Made by a program: the position numbers and the translations under genes. Below are positions 6,189 through 14,079 of a stretch of 15,961 nt of DNA, piece by piece. Location: positions 1 through 15,961 of the forward strand of contig CAZMVD010000097.1 of assembly GCA_964569425.1 (NCBI GenBank), in the 5' to 3' direction. Under the pieces are notes generated by a model. It was not told where the DNA came from and searched no databases. It worked only from the letters and a program-made list of their open reading frames with translations. The first letter of the stretch is position 1, and each line of letters begins with the position of its first letter. This stretch comes from JACQXM01 sp964569425 (lineage in GTDB: Bacteria; Planctomycetota; Phycisphaerae; UBA1845).

Positions 6189-7370
6189 ATGAGCAATGTC
6201 ATTCAGGTTTGCTTGTACAACGCGGAGCCGGCGTCCTCGCATGAATTGCGCGAGCACATCAGCGCCGTGAATTTCGTTCGGTTGATCGGCGAGGTCAGCA
6301 CTCCCCAACAACTGGCGAAGCTCATCAGCGAGACCGCCGTCCACATGGTGTTCTTCCATCTGGATCCTGATCCGGCGTCGGTGATCGAGGTGATTGACCA
6401 GTTCTCGGCGCGCTATCCAGAGACAGCGCTGATCGCCGTGAGTCACGAGACGGGACCGGACGCCATTCTGCCGCCGATCCGCGCGGGATGCGATCAGTTT
6501 GTCTGCGAGCCCATTGACGCCGCCGATCTGGGACGGGCGGTCAGTCGAGTGGCGAGTAAGCGGTTACTCGCCAAACCCAAGAGCCGCTGTGTGTGCGTGA
6601 TCGGGGCGAGCGGCGGCGTGGGCGCGACGACCCTGGCCAGCAACCTGGCGATGGAAATCGGTCACCTGGCCCAGAAGCCCTGCGCTCTGGTAGACATGGA
6701 TTTTCAGTTGGGTGACGTGGCGGTCAATTTCGACTGCGATCCGAAGTATACGTTCTATCATCTTTCGCAATCGGAAGGCGCATTGGATCGCACGCTTCTC
6801 GGGAGTGTGCTGACTCCCCTTCCCTGCAACGTACAGCTCCTGGCGCGTCCGGAGCAGGTGGAGCAGTATCAGGCGATCACGCCGGATCTGGTTCACCATA
6901 CCATCGAAGTGTTAACCGGGATGTTCGAGACGGTGGTGGTCGACGTGCCGCGGCGCTTCGATCCGCACACCATGTCGGTCATCGGACAGGCGGACCTGAT
7001 CATCATCGTCTGCCAACTGCTGGTGCCGAGTGTCCGCAACGCGACACGGATTCACCAGACGCTGGTCCGCGCCGGCGTGCCCGAAGACCGCCTGGAGCTG
7101 GTGCTCAACCGAGGTGACAGCGGCGGCGGTCGGCTGACCGTCAAGGACCTGGAAGATACCCTGAAGAAGCCCATCTTCGCCGTGGTGCCCAACGACTATC
7201 AATACGTAGCCCGCTCGCTGGATTTCGGCAAGCCGGTGTCCGGGCAGGATCGCAACAATCCGGTACGCGCGGCGATCACCAAAATCGCGCAGACCATCTC
7301 GGGCGACTCGGCGACCGGCGACAAGGATGCCGGGCGACGTGGGTTTCTCAGTCGCCTTCTCTCCAAGTAA
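6189..7370 (+). CDS. CpaE/TadZ-like ParA/MinD-family ATPase with atypical receiver domain
   Basis: A 393-residue protein laid out like CpaE/TadZ, which positions Tad (Flp) pilus machinery at the cell pole or membrane. Residues 1 to about 125 form a receiver-like domain. Where a phosphorylated Asp would sit, the strand reads MVFFHLDPDP (53-62) with His56 in its place, so it is probably not phosphorylated. Residues about 133-370 are the ATPase: a P-loop GASGGVGATT (139-148) lacking the signature Lys early in the loop, DMDFQLGD (169-176), and a Walker B strand VVVDVPR (249-255). Loss of the signature Lys is common in TadZ-type proteins. The tail ends GFLSRLLSK, which could be an amphipathic membrane-touching helix. 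The ATG at 6189 has AGGTG about six bases upstream. No cpaB, cpaC, cpaF or tadB/C gene is in the window, so the partner is not visible. Function as a Tad protein is inferred from the family. Confidence 0.85.
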   Translation: MSNVIQVCLYNAEPASSHELREHISAVNFVRLIGEVSTPQQLAKLISETAVHMVFFHLDPDPASVIEVIDQFSARYPETALIAVSHETGPDAILPPIRAGCDQFVCEPIDAADLGRAVSRVASKRLLAKPKSRCVCVIGASGGVGATTLASNLAMEIGHLAQKPCALVDMDFQLGDVAVNFDCDPKYTFYHLSQSEGALDRTLLGSVLTPLPCNVQLLARPEQVEQYQAITPDLVHHTIEVLTGMFETVVVDVPRRFDPHTMSVIGQADLIIIVCQLLVPSVRNATRIHQTLVRAGVPEDRLELVLNRGDSGGGRLTVKDLEDTLKKPIFAVVPNDYQYVARSLDFGKPVSGQDRNNPVRAAITKIAQTISGDSATGDKDAGRRGFLSRLLSK

Positions 7371-7412
7371 ACCAGGCTGTGGCACATCCTTCGCGCGCCA
7401 TCGACCGGCGCG

Positions 7413-8255
7413 TCACGCCCACATCGTGCGCAAATAGGCGGCGGCCGAGCGGATCGCTTCGGTGTGGTCGCCGGGGCCGGCGACTTCGATCCACATGGGT
7501 CCGGCATAGCCCGCGGCGCGGAGCTTGCTGAGCACGCGGGGAACGCTGGCTTCGCCGGCGCCGAGCGGCGCGGCGCGGCCGAACTCCGTGCCGGGGCGCG
7601 TAGATGCCACGGCGTCCTTAAGGTGCACGCCTTCGATGCGGCCCTTGAGCGTGACGACGGCGCGGACCGGGTCATCCGTGCCGTAGACCACGAAGTTGGC
7701 GCCGTCGAAGTTGACGGCGACGTTGGGCCGGTCGAGCGCATCAAGAAACATTTGGAGCGTCGCCGCGGGCTCGCGGCCCGATTCCAGCAAGAGCCGGACG
7801 CCAAGCGGCGCCAGGGCGTCGGCGACCGTCCGGGTGCGGTTCAACAGTTTGTGATCATCGAGCGCAGTGGCATCGGCCGGTATCGTGCCGATGTGCGTGG
7901 CCACGCTGCCGCAGCCCAAGTCCGCGGCCAGTGCGCCCACCCGCTGAATGATCTGCGCGCGGTGTTCCCATTCGTGGTCCGGCGTCAGGCCGCCGGTGGC
8001 GGCGATGGCGGCGATGGACGAGTAGTCCTCTCCCTCGAAGGCCGCGAATGTCGAGTTGATCCGGACGCCGAATCGCTGCGCCGCGGCGCGCAGGGTGTCG
8101 GCATCTGCGGCGTTCAGAGCCGCTGCGGTGAAGAATCCCAGTTGCAGGTGCTTTACGCTTAACGTTTCGGCGGCGAGGGCGATGGCGCGCAGGGCGTCGT
8201 GGCGGTCAATGGACCAACTGCACACGCCGATGTCGTGATTCCGCTGCGCGGTCAT
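7413..8255 (-). CDS. Sugar phosphate isomerase/epimerase-like TIM-barrel protein
   Basis: A 280-residue protein of the xylose isomerase-like (AP endonuclease family 2) TIM-barrel superfamily. It opens with IGVCSWSI (9-16), typical of this family. Likely metal ligands are Glu158 (LLLESG), Asp184 (NFDGAN), His211 (GVHLKD) and Glu257 (WIEVAG), with His121 (ATHIG) also in the pocket. The set looks complete, so it is probably an active metal-dependent isomerase, epimerase or hydrolase acting on a sugar or polyol. The exact substrate cannot be read from the sequence. ATG codons at 8255 and 8270 and a start at 8384 share the frame, and none has a good Shine-Dalgarno. I chose 8255 because the conserved first strand follows within ten residues. 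It is divergent from the PEP-CTERM gene, and its end faces cpaE across 42 bp. Confidence 0.85.
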   Translation of the reverse strand: MTAQRNHDIGVCSWSIDRHDALRAIALAAETLSVKHLQLGFFTAAALNAADADTLRAAAQRFGVRINSTFAAFEGEDYSSIAAIAATGGLTPDHEWEHRAQIIQRVGALAADLGCGSVATHIGTIPADATALDDHKLLNRTRTVADALAPLGVRLLLESGREPAATLQMFLDALDRPNVAVNFDGANFVVYGTDDPVRAVVTLKGRIEGVHLKDAVASTRPGTEFGRAAPLGAGEASVPRVLSKLRAAGYAGPMWIEVAGPGDHTEAIRSAAAYLRTMWA

Positions 8256-8310
8256 TCCAAGAGGAAGCATTACCGGGACGAGGAAGGCGGTCAACCGCGC
8301 CGACCGGCCG

Positions 8311-8339
8311 ATAAAAAAGGCCGCCGGTCCAGCCTGCAA
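8311..8339 (-). promoter_or_regulatory. Possible promoter of the isomerase gene
   Basis: On the minus strand TTGCAG (8339-8334) and TTTTAT (8316-8311) are 17 bases apart. Both are partial matches. The segment also forms a GC-rich inverted repeat: GACCGGC on one side and GCCGGTC on the other (about 8301-8329). If this is the promoter, the start at 8384 would be excluded. Confidence 0.3.
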
Positions 8340-8377
8340 GACTACATGTGCAAATTGCGATGAAGAGGGACAGATCC

Positions 8378-8406
8378 TTGACACTAACCGGTCGAGACAC
8401 TATGAT
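8378..8406 (+). promoter_or_regulatory. Strong sigma70-type promoter of the PEP-CTERM gene
   Basis: A perfect TTGACA (8378-8383) is followed after exactly 17 bases by TATGAT (8401-8406), which matches five of six bases of the -10 consensus. Transcription would start near 8413, about 75 bases before the ATG at 8488. It is the best promoter match I found in the window. Confidence 0.75.
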
Positions 8407-8487
8407 GATCGCAGGTTCGGGTTCGGCCTTGCGGAAGATTAGACTCCGGCCGGTTGATCCAGGTTCGGAGAGGATTGGAGGGGAAGC

Positions 8488-9240
8488 ATGAATCGCGCAT
8501 GGTTTGCATTGGCAGGTGTATGTACTGTTTTGGGGGTATCGCAGCCGGCGGAGGCGGTGATCGTATCCGACGGGCTTTATCGTCTGCACAACCACCCGGA
8601 CGGCAACCAGAACCCTCCGCCCTACGGGTTTCGGCTCGACGGGCTGGACGGGGTTTCGACGCATCGGTTTACCTTCGACTTTGATTATGTGGATCCCGTG
8701 AGCGGGCAGCAGGCGGCGATGTGGCTTCGCCTGGATCGGGCAGCGGGAACGATCCACATCTGGGGTGATGTGTACGGCGGGCTCAACAAGCCATCCAACA
8801 CCAATGTGTACGACAACGTGGGTAACGGCAAAGTGGGCTGGTGGGACGTGGATTTCACCTACAGCATGAACGTCGGCGTCCAATCGCCGGACGGTTATGG
8901 GCTGCAAGACGTGATCGCGAACGAGAGCAGCCAGAACACGGGTACGATTTCGCAATCGTTCAGCAGCGTGATGAACTCGTCCTATTCGCTGTCCGACAAA
9001 GCCAGCGGCGGGTTTTCCTTCCGGTTCGGCGACGACGATACGTCGCCAGGGCATCGCGGCTTTGCCGGACTCAGCGGCTGGGGCTGGGTGATGCACAGTG
9101 GACATGCGGGGTATGTGGCGTCTTCCGACTGGCTGTTCACGGCGGAAGCGGTGCCGGTTCCCGGGGCTGCGGTGATGGGGCTTCTTGGGCTTGGGCTGGC
9201 GGGTGCGGTTCGCCGGAAATTCACCGGCCGGGCACAGTAA
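8488..9240 (+). CDS. PEP-CTERM-type exported surface protein
   Basis: A 250-residue secreted protein. The signal peptide runs from residue 1 to about 23 (ending QPAEA). The middle is rich in Gly, Asp, Ser and aromatic residues, as in beta-sandwich surface proteins, and I do not recognise a domain in it. The C-terminus is a sorting signal: VPVPGA (222-227), a hydrophobic helix MGLLGLGLAGAV (about 230-241), then RRK. This is the tripartite PEP-CTERM layout handled by exosortase, although the motif reads P-V-P-G rather than P-E-P. After sorting it would be surface-attached or released into extracellular matrix. The ATG has GGAGGGG upstream at good spacing. The gene has its own promoter (8378-8406) and terminator (9283-9314), so it is a single-gene unit. 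No exosortase gene is in the window. Confidence 0.85.
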   Translation: MNRAWFALAGVCTVLGVSQPAEAVIVSDGLYRLHNHPDGNQNPPPYGFRLDGLDGVSTHRFTFDFDYVDPVSGQQAAMWLRLDRAAGTIHIWGDVYGGLNKPSNTNVYDNVGNGKVGWWDVDFTYSMNVGVQSPDGYGLQDVIANESSQNTGTISQSFSSVMNSSYSLSDKASGGFSFRFGDDDTSPGHRGFAGLSGWGWVMHSGHAGYVASSDWLFTAEAVPVPGAAVMGLLGLGLAGAVRRKFTGRAQ

Positions 9241-9282
9241 GCGCTCCCTTGTCCGACTGAACATGGCCATTGAATCTACCAG

Positions 9283-9314
9283 AACCCGCCGGCTTGCGTC
9301 GGCGGGTTTTTTTT
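9283..9314 (+). terminator. Intrinsic terminator of the PEP-CTERM gene
   Basis: AACCCGCCG (9283-9291) pairs perfectly with CGGCGGGTT (9300-9308) around an eight-base loop and runs into eight Ts (9307-9314). On the opposite strand only two Ts follow the stem, so it should work mainly for the plus strand. Confidence 0.92.
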
Positions 9315-9394
9315 GGCAACCGTTATCCTTGGATAGACCGCACTTCCGAAGCGGCGGGGAAGGCCGGGGCAGGCGGAACGGGGCGACTCACTGG

Positions 9395-10504
9395 TCATGG
9401 CACTGATAGCTGTGTGTGACCCTCGAGCCTGACGGACTCTCGGCGGCGCAATTGGCCGCAGGCGGCGTCGATGTCGAGGCCGCGGCTGCGGCGGAGGTGG
9501 GCGTTGATTCCCAGGTTGCGCAGCGTGGAGAGGAAGCGGCCCGCGGCGCGTTCGGACGGGCGGGCATAGGGCAGCCCCTCGACGGGGTTGTATTGCAGGA
9601 GGTTGACGTTGCTGCGGATCTGCCGGGCCACCTCGGCGAGCTGGCGGGCGTGGGCTTCGCCGTCGTTGAGCCCGCCGAGCAGGATGTACTCGAGGGTGAC
9701 CTCGCGTCCGGTGGTCTTGAAGAAGTAGTTGCACGCCTCTACCAGTGACTCGATGCTGACCCGTTCGGCCCAGGGGATGATCTGGCGGCGGAGTTCGTCG
9801 TTGGGCGCGTGCAGGGAAAGCGCGAGGGTGATCTGCAACTTCTCGTCGGCGAGGCGCTGCATCATTTTGGGGAGCCCCACGGTGCTGACGGTGATCTTGC
9901 GGGCGCCCACACCCAGACCCCAGGGTGCGTTGATGGTGCGGAGGGCGTGCACCGTGGCGTCGTAATTGGCTAGCGGCTCGCCCAGGCCCATGAAGACGAC
10001 GTTGGTCAGTCTGCCGTCCGCTTCGACCTCGTCGCGGATGCGCAGCGCCTGTTCGACGATCTGCCCGGCAGAGAGTTGCCGTTGCAGGCCGCCGAGACCA
10101 CTGGCGCAGAACACACAGCCCACCGGGCAGCCCACCTGGGTGGAGATGCAGGTGGTGCGGCGGTCTTCGTCGGGGATGAGGACGCACTCACTGGTGGCGC
10201 CGTCGGCCCAGCGCAAGAGCAGTTTGATGGTGCCGTCGGCCGATTGCTGGCGGGAAGCGATTTCGGATTGATAGAGGGGCAGCTCGTCGGCCAGCCGGGT
10301 GCGGAGCCCCTTGGGCAGGTTGGACATGTCGGCGTAGGACTTTGCACGGCGTTCGAAGACCCACTCGAGGATCTGCGTGGCGCGGTAGGCCGGTTCTTCC
10401 CACGCGGCGAGAAGCGCGCGGAGGGTGTCCGGCGTGTGGTCCAGCAGCCCGAGTGCCGAGCGGCCATTGGGGGTGGGCGCGGGGGATCTGACGGCGGGTT
10501 CCAT
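9395..10504 (-). CDS. rlmN: 23S rRNA (adenine-C2)-methyltransferase RlmN
   Basis: A radical SAM enzyme that methylates C2 of adenosine 2503 in 23S rRNA, and of A37 in some tRNAs in E. coli. The 369-residue length is typical. The iron-sulfur ligands are Cys126, Cys130 and Cys133 (GCPVGCVFC). Upstream Cys119 and C-terminal Cys349 (RGLDIDAACGQL) match the two catalytic cysteines of the family. VFMGLGEPLANYD (170-182) is the SAM-binding GEP-like motif. The acidic/aromatic N-terminal part (about 20-90) is the usual RNA-binding region. The ATG at 10504 has no Shine-Dalgarno, but TACAAT ends seven bases before it, so leaderless transcription is possible. It lies 39 bp downstream of dprA in the same direction. 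The related Cfr resistance enzyme is less likely given the RlmN-like C-terminal motif. Confidence 0.95.
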   Translation of the reverse strand: MEPAVRSPAPTPNGRSALGLLDHTPDTLRALLAAWEEPAYRATQILEWVFERRAKSYADMSNLPKGLRTRLADELPLYQSEIASRQQSADGTIKLLLRWADGATSECVLIPDEDRRTTCISTQVGCPVGCVFCASGLGGLQRQLSAGQIVEQALRIRDEVEADGRLTNVVFMGLGEPLANYDATVHALRTINAPWGLGVGARKITVSTVGLPKMMQRLADEKLQITLALSLHAPNDELRRQIIPWAERVSIESLVEACNYFFKTTGREVTLEYILLGGLNDGEAHARQLAEVARQIRSNVNLLQYNPVEGLPYARPSERAAGRFLSTLRNLGINAHLRRSRGLDIDAACGQLRRRESVRLEGHTQLSVP

Positions 10505-10543
10505 GAAAGTATTGTAGCCGAGCAGAGCCGCGATCGCAGCAGG

Positions 10544-11779
10544 TCAGTCGGCGGCGGAGGTGTTGGAGCGGCAGGCGTAGCGGTTGCCGGGCAGGCGGCG
10601 GATGCGGCCCTTAAGTTCCAGGGTGGTGAGCAGACCGATCAGCCGGGAGACGTCGAGGCCGGAGGATTCGATGAGGCGGTCGAAATCTTCGGCGCCGCGG
10701 GCCAGGGCGTCGAGGACGGCGCGCTCGTCGTCGGAAAGCGGCAGGGACATGGGCTGAACGGCGGGAGCCGCTGCGGGGACGTCGAAAAGGGCGCCTGCGG
10801 CGTCCGCCGGGCGGTCTTGCGCGCGGCGTTCGGCGGTGCGCGGTGCGTGGGCGGCGGAGCGCATGATCTCGCCGACGGCCGAGAGTTCGTCGAGCACGTC
10901 GTCGAGGCTGGTGATGAGCTTGGCTTGTCCGTCGCGGATGAGGCGGTTGACGCCTTCGCTCATGGCGGGCTGATCGACCCGGCCGGGGAGGGCGAAGACC
11001 TCGCGGTTGTATTCGGTAGCGAGGCGGGCGGTGATCAGCGCGCCGCTTTGTTTGCCCGCTTCGATGACGATGACGCCGAGCGACAGCCCGGCGATGATGC
11101 GGTTGCGGCGCGGGAAGTTGTCGGCGGTGGGAGCGGTGTCGATGGGATACTCGCTGATGAGTGCGCCGGCGGCGGCGATGTCGGCGGCGAGCGGCTCGTG
11201 CTCCGTGGGGTAAACGGCGGGCAGCCCGTTGCCCAGCACCGCCAGGGTGCGCCCGCCGACCTGAAGGGCGCCGCGGTGGGCGTGGCCGTCGATGCCGCGT
11301 GCCAGGCCGGACACGACGGTGAAGCCGGCGCGGGCGAGCAGTTCGGCGAAACGGACGGCTTGTTCGCGGCCGTAGTGGGAGCAGCGGCGGGTGCCCACGA
11401 TGGCCACGCCGACAGCGTCCTGCGGCTGAAGGGTGCCGCGGAGGTAGAGGCAGATGGGCGGGTCGGGAATGTGACGGAGCGGCGCGGGGAAGTCGGCGTC
11501 GTCGGTGCACAGGATGCGCAGCCCGGCGGCGGCGGCGCGTGCGATTTCCTGTGCGGCGTCGTCTGCGCGGTTGCGGGCGGCGAAGATGGTCTGCGAGAGT
11601 TTGGGGCCGATGCCGTCGACGCGTTCGAGTTCGGCACGGGAGGCGTGGAGCACCGCATCCATGCCGCCGAAATGATCGCACAGTTTGCGGAGGCGGATGG
11701 GTCCGATGTCGGGCATGAGGTGGAAGCGCAGGTATTTCTCTGCGGCGGGCGAGGCGACGGTATCAGACGGTTGGGTCAT
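10544..11779 (-). CDS. dprA: DNA-processing protein DprA
   Basis: DprA binds incoming single-stranded DNA during natural transformation and loads RecA onto it. The 411 residues show the full family layout: a helix-hairpin-helix/SAM-like N-terminal part (about 21-65, with DGIGPKLSQTI), the Rossmann-fold core (about 105-295), and a winged-helix C-terminal domain (about 347-411, ending KGRIRRLPGNRY). Core motifs are IVGTRRCSHYG (127-137), SGLARGIDGHAH (157-168), FPRRNRIIAG (222-231) and EAGKQSGALITARLA (240-254). The Ala/Pro-rich linker before the last domain is long. The ATG at 11779 is chosen over an in-frame TTG at 11794; neither has a good Shine-Dalgarno. The stop of the DUF885 gene is only 21 bp upstream, so the two are probably cotranscribed. 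Confidence 0.95.
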   Translation of the reverse strand: MTQPSDTVASPAAEKYLRFHLMPDIGPIRLRKLCDHFGGMDAVLHASRAELERVDGIGPKLSQTIFAARNRADDAAQEIARAAAAGLRILCTDDADFPAPLRHIPDPPICLYLRGTLQPQDAVGVAIVGTRRCSHYGREQAVRFAELLARAGFTVVSGLARGIDGHAHRGALQVGGRTLAVLGNGLPAVYPTEHEPLAADIAAAGALISEYPIDTAPTADNFPRRNRIIAGLSLGVIVIEAGKQSGALITARLATEYNREVFALPGRVDQPAMSEGVNRLIRDGQAKLITSLDDVLDELSAVGEIMRSAAHAPRTAERRAQDRPADAAGALFDVPAAAPAVQPMSLPLSDDERAVLDALARGAEDFDRLIESSGLDVSRLIGLLTTLELKGRIRRLPGNRYACRSNTSAAD

Positions 11780-11800
11780 GGGTCGAAGGCACAAGTGGCA

Positions 11801-13567
11801 TTATGACTTGCCCTGTTGTCTCTTGATCCACTCGCGCATGCGTTGTTCGAGCATGTCGATGGGCATCGCTCCTTCCGCCAGCAGGGCGTCGTGGAAGGCG
11901 CGGATATCGAACCGCTCGCGGAGCGCGTTTTCCGCTTCGCGGCGCAGGTCGAGGATGCGCAGCTCGCCGACCTTGTAGGCCAGCGCCTGGCCCGGCCAAG
12001 TAATGTAACGGTCGATCTCGTTTTCGATATCCACCCGCGCCAGGCTGGCGTTCTCGGCCATGAAGTCGATGGCCTGTTGACGAGACCAGCCCTTGTGGTG
12101 CATGCCGGTATCGACGACCAGTCGGCAGGCGCGCCACATCTCGAAGGTGAGCTGCCCGAATCGGCTGTACGGATCGGTGTAGCCGCCGATCTCGTAGCCG
12201 AGCTTTTCGGTGTACAGCCCCCAGCCTTCGACAAAGGCAGTGAAGCCGGCGTAGCGACGAAAGGCGGGCAGGTCGCGCGTTTCCTGGTGTAAAGCGATCT
12301 GCAGGTGGTGGCCGGGGACGGCCTCGTGATAGCTGAGTGCTTCGAGGGTGTAGGTGAGCCGCTCGGTCGGGGCGTAGGTGTTGATGTAGTAGTAGCCGGG
12401 GCGCGAACCGTCTTCGGGCGGCGGGTTGTAGTAGGCCACCGGGGCCGCGGGGGCGCGGAAGGCCTCCACTTCCTTCATCACGCAGTCGGCCTTGGGCAAT
12501 CGCCCGAAGAGTTGGGGCATGAGCGGCTTGGCGCGCTGGAGGATGGCGTCGGCGGCGCGGAAGAGTTCCTCGCCGGACTGGAACCGGTACCTGGGATCGT
12601 CGCGCATGTGGGCGAGGAACGAATCGAGCGAACCGTCGAAGGCGACGTCCTGCCGGACCTTGTCCATCTCGCCGCGGATGCGGGCCACTTCCGAAAGGCC
12701 CAGCTTGTGCAGGGCTTCGGGTTCGAGGTGAACGGTGGTGTTGAGGTAGATGCGGGCCTTGTACACCTCGTCGCCGCCGGGCAGGGCGCCGAGGCCGACG
12801 GTGTCGCGCGCGGCGAGCAGGTAGTCATCCTCCAGGAAGGCGAGCAGGCGCAGGTAGGAGGGGATGACCTCGCCGCGGATGGCGTCGGTGATGTCCGCGG
12901 TGACGGCGTCGCGCTCATCGGCGCTTAGTTTGTCGGCGTGCTGAACGAGCGGCTTGTAGAACTCGGTCTTCGTCGGGTCGGCGATGATCTGCGCACGCAC
13001 CTGGGGGATGATCTTCTCGACGATGACGCGCGGTGAGACGATGCCTTTTTTCCTGCCGGCGCGGAGGTTTTCGAGCACGTCGGACATTTGCCGCGGGAAT
13101 CCGCGGAGCCGCGCTGCATAGGCGCGGAAGTCGTCGGCGTGGCGGAACGGCTGCGACACCAGCAGCAGCGGCAGCCGCAGGTGCACGCCGTACAGCGGAT
13201 CGAGCGGGAGGTACTCATCGAGGCAGGCGAGGCGGAGAAGATCGTCGCGGATGACGCGCTCCAGCAGGGCGCGGGTGAGGTGGTCTTCTTCGGGAAGCAT
13301 GGGCACGGGCAGCTCGCGCAGATCGGTGAGCAGTTTGTTGAGCGTCACGCGCCAGCGATCGCGCGCCGCGATGCTCAGGTCCTCCAGGCGGTCGTTGTAG
13401 CGGTAGTCGCCCTGCTCTGTGGCTTTGGTAGGGTAGCGCTCCAGCACGGATTCCCAGTAGCGTTCGCACAGGGCCCGCAGGCCGGCGTGCGTTTGTGCGA
13501 ACGCGGGCAGCGTGAAACCGGAAAACAGGGCGATCGCCACAGAGGCAAGTTTGGCACGATGACGCAT
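11801..13567 (-). CDS. Exported DUF885 family protein
   Basis: A 588-residue protein of family DUF885 (Pfam PF05960). A signal peptide covers residues 1 to about 24 (ending PAFA, then QTH), so it acts in the periplasm or outside. Conserved motifs cluster late: YHEAVPGHHLQ (413-423), FVEGWGLYTEKLG (445-457) and DTGMHHKGWS (486-495). The His/Glu arrangement (HExxxGHH followed by EGW) looks like a zinc-peptidase-type metal site, so hydrolysis of peptides or similar bonds is likely, but I know of no firm substrate. The start at 13567 is set by AAGGGGAG six bases upstream and by the signal peptide beginning there. An in-frame upstream codon would spoil the signal. It is the first gene of the run followed by dprA and rlmN. 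No metal ligand appears to be missing. Confidence 0.9.
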   Translation of the reverse strand: MRHRAKLASVAIALFSGFTLPAFAQTHAGLRALCERYWESVLERYPTKATEQGDYRYNDRLEDLSIAARDRWRVTLNKLLTDLRELPVPMLPEEDHLTRALLERVIRDDLLRLACLDEYLPLDPLYGVHLRLPLLLVSQPFRHADDFRAYAARLRGFPRQMSDVLENLRAGRKKGIVSPRVIVEKIIPQVRAQIIADPTKTEFYKPLVQHADKLSADERDAVTADITDAIRGEVIPSYLRLLAFLEDDYLLAARDTVGLGALPGGDEVYKARIYLNTTVHLEPEALHKLGLSEVARIRGEMDKVRQDVAFDGSLDSFLAHMRDDPRYRFQSGEELFRAADAILQRAKPLMPQLFGRLPKADCVMKEVEAFRAPAAPVAYYNPPPEDGSRPGYYYINTYAPTERLTYTLEALSYHEAVPGHHLQIALHQETRDLPAFRRYAGFTAFVEGWGLYTEKLGYEIGGYTDPYSRFGQLTFEMWRACRLVVDTGMHHKGWSRQQAIDFMAENASLARVDIENEIDRYITWPGQALAYKVGELRILDLRREAENALRERFDIRAFHDALLAEGAMPIDMLEQRMREWIKRQQGKS

Positions 13568-13887
13568 GAATTGCTCCCCTTCTCCGGCCAGGGCCGAACC
13601 CGCGGTGGACACCAGCCCAGACAATACGGTGATCCGCGACGCGCCGTCAACGCCGGGGCGCGACGACAGCGCAACCCAAGACGGGTGGCGCGACGGCCGG
13701 AGAGCTTTCGCGGAATACGCGTGCAGTCGATCAGCGTTCAGCCATTGCCCGGACCGTGGGGGAATCCCCGCCCGGCTCTCGAACGAATCGCCAAAGGGAC
13801 ACCAAGTGAATCGGCATTGGGACCCCGCTGGAATCGACGAAACGCCCCGACCGCAACCGGCGAAACGCCCGATCAGGAATCGTCGAA

Positions 13888-13906
13888 AGGACCCAGCAGG
13901 GGTCCT
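13888..13906. repeat. Hairpin near the intron 3' end (first)
   Basis: AGGACCC (13888-13894) pairs with GGGTCCT (13900-13906) around AGCAG. No T-run follows on either strand. Confidence 0.65.
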
Positions 13907-13915
13907 CGGGAATAG

Positions 13916-13944
13916 CCGGGGGTTAGGCGCAGCGCAACCCCCGG
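13916..13944. repeat. Hairpin near the intron 3' end (second)
   Basis: CCGGGGGTT (13916-13924) pairs perfectly over nine bases with AACCCCCGG (13936-13944). The 11-base loop contains GCGCAGCGC, which can pair further. No T-run follows. I recall similar sequences between genes in other planctomycete genomes, which would make it a dispersed repeat; this is not checked. Confidence 0.7.
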
Positions 13945-14017
13945 AAGCCGGCCCGTGCGTAATTCGGTAGAGTCGAGACGTGGCGCGGTGGTTTAGGACC
14001 GGCGTAGCGTGTTTCCG

Positions 14018-14040
14018 ACCCTTTCGGTTGTCGGGGCCTG
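14018..14040 (-). ncRNA. GNRA-loop hairpin in the 3' part of the intron
   Basis: Downstream of domain V on the minus strand, CGAC-AA-CC pairs with GG-GTCG around a GAAA tetraloop, with two unpaired As in the 5' arm. It could be part of domain VI, where an unpaired A is the branch point, or of an extra 3' extension. Its distance from domain V is about 40 nt, so the assignment is uncertain. Confidence 0.45.
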
Positions 14041-14079
14041 AATGTCCGTTCCATGCTCCGTTTCCACGTCCCGCTCATC

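Larger units (their letters stand above)
13568..13966. other. Intergenic region between the DUF885 gene and the intron
   Basis: About 400 bases with no supportable gene. The 134-codon plus-strand open frame (13566-13970) lacks a domain and overlaps the Shine-Dalgarno of the DUF885 gene. The DUF885 promoter should lie here on the minus strand, but I see no convincing -35/-10 pair. Near the right end are two strong hairpins in a row (13888-13906 and 13916-13944), next to the probable 3' end of the group II intron. Confidence 0.5.

Noticed and set aside
10076..11806. 576-codon plus-strand frame opposite dprA and part of rlmN
   Set aside because: Antisense shadow, Gly/Ala/Asp-rich, spanning two well-identified genes with no domain of its own.
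13566..13970. 134-codon plus-strand frame upstream of the DUF885 gene
   Set aside because: It overlaps the Shine-Dalgarno and start of the DUF885 gene on the other strand, crosses both hairpins and shows no domain.
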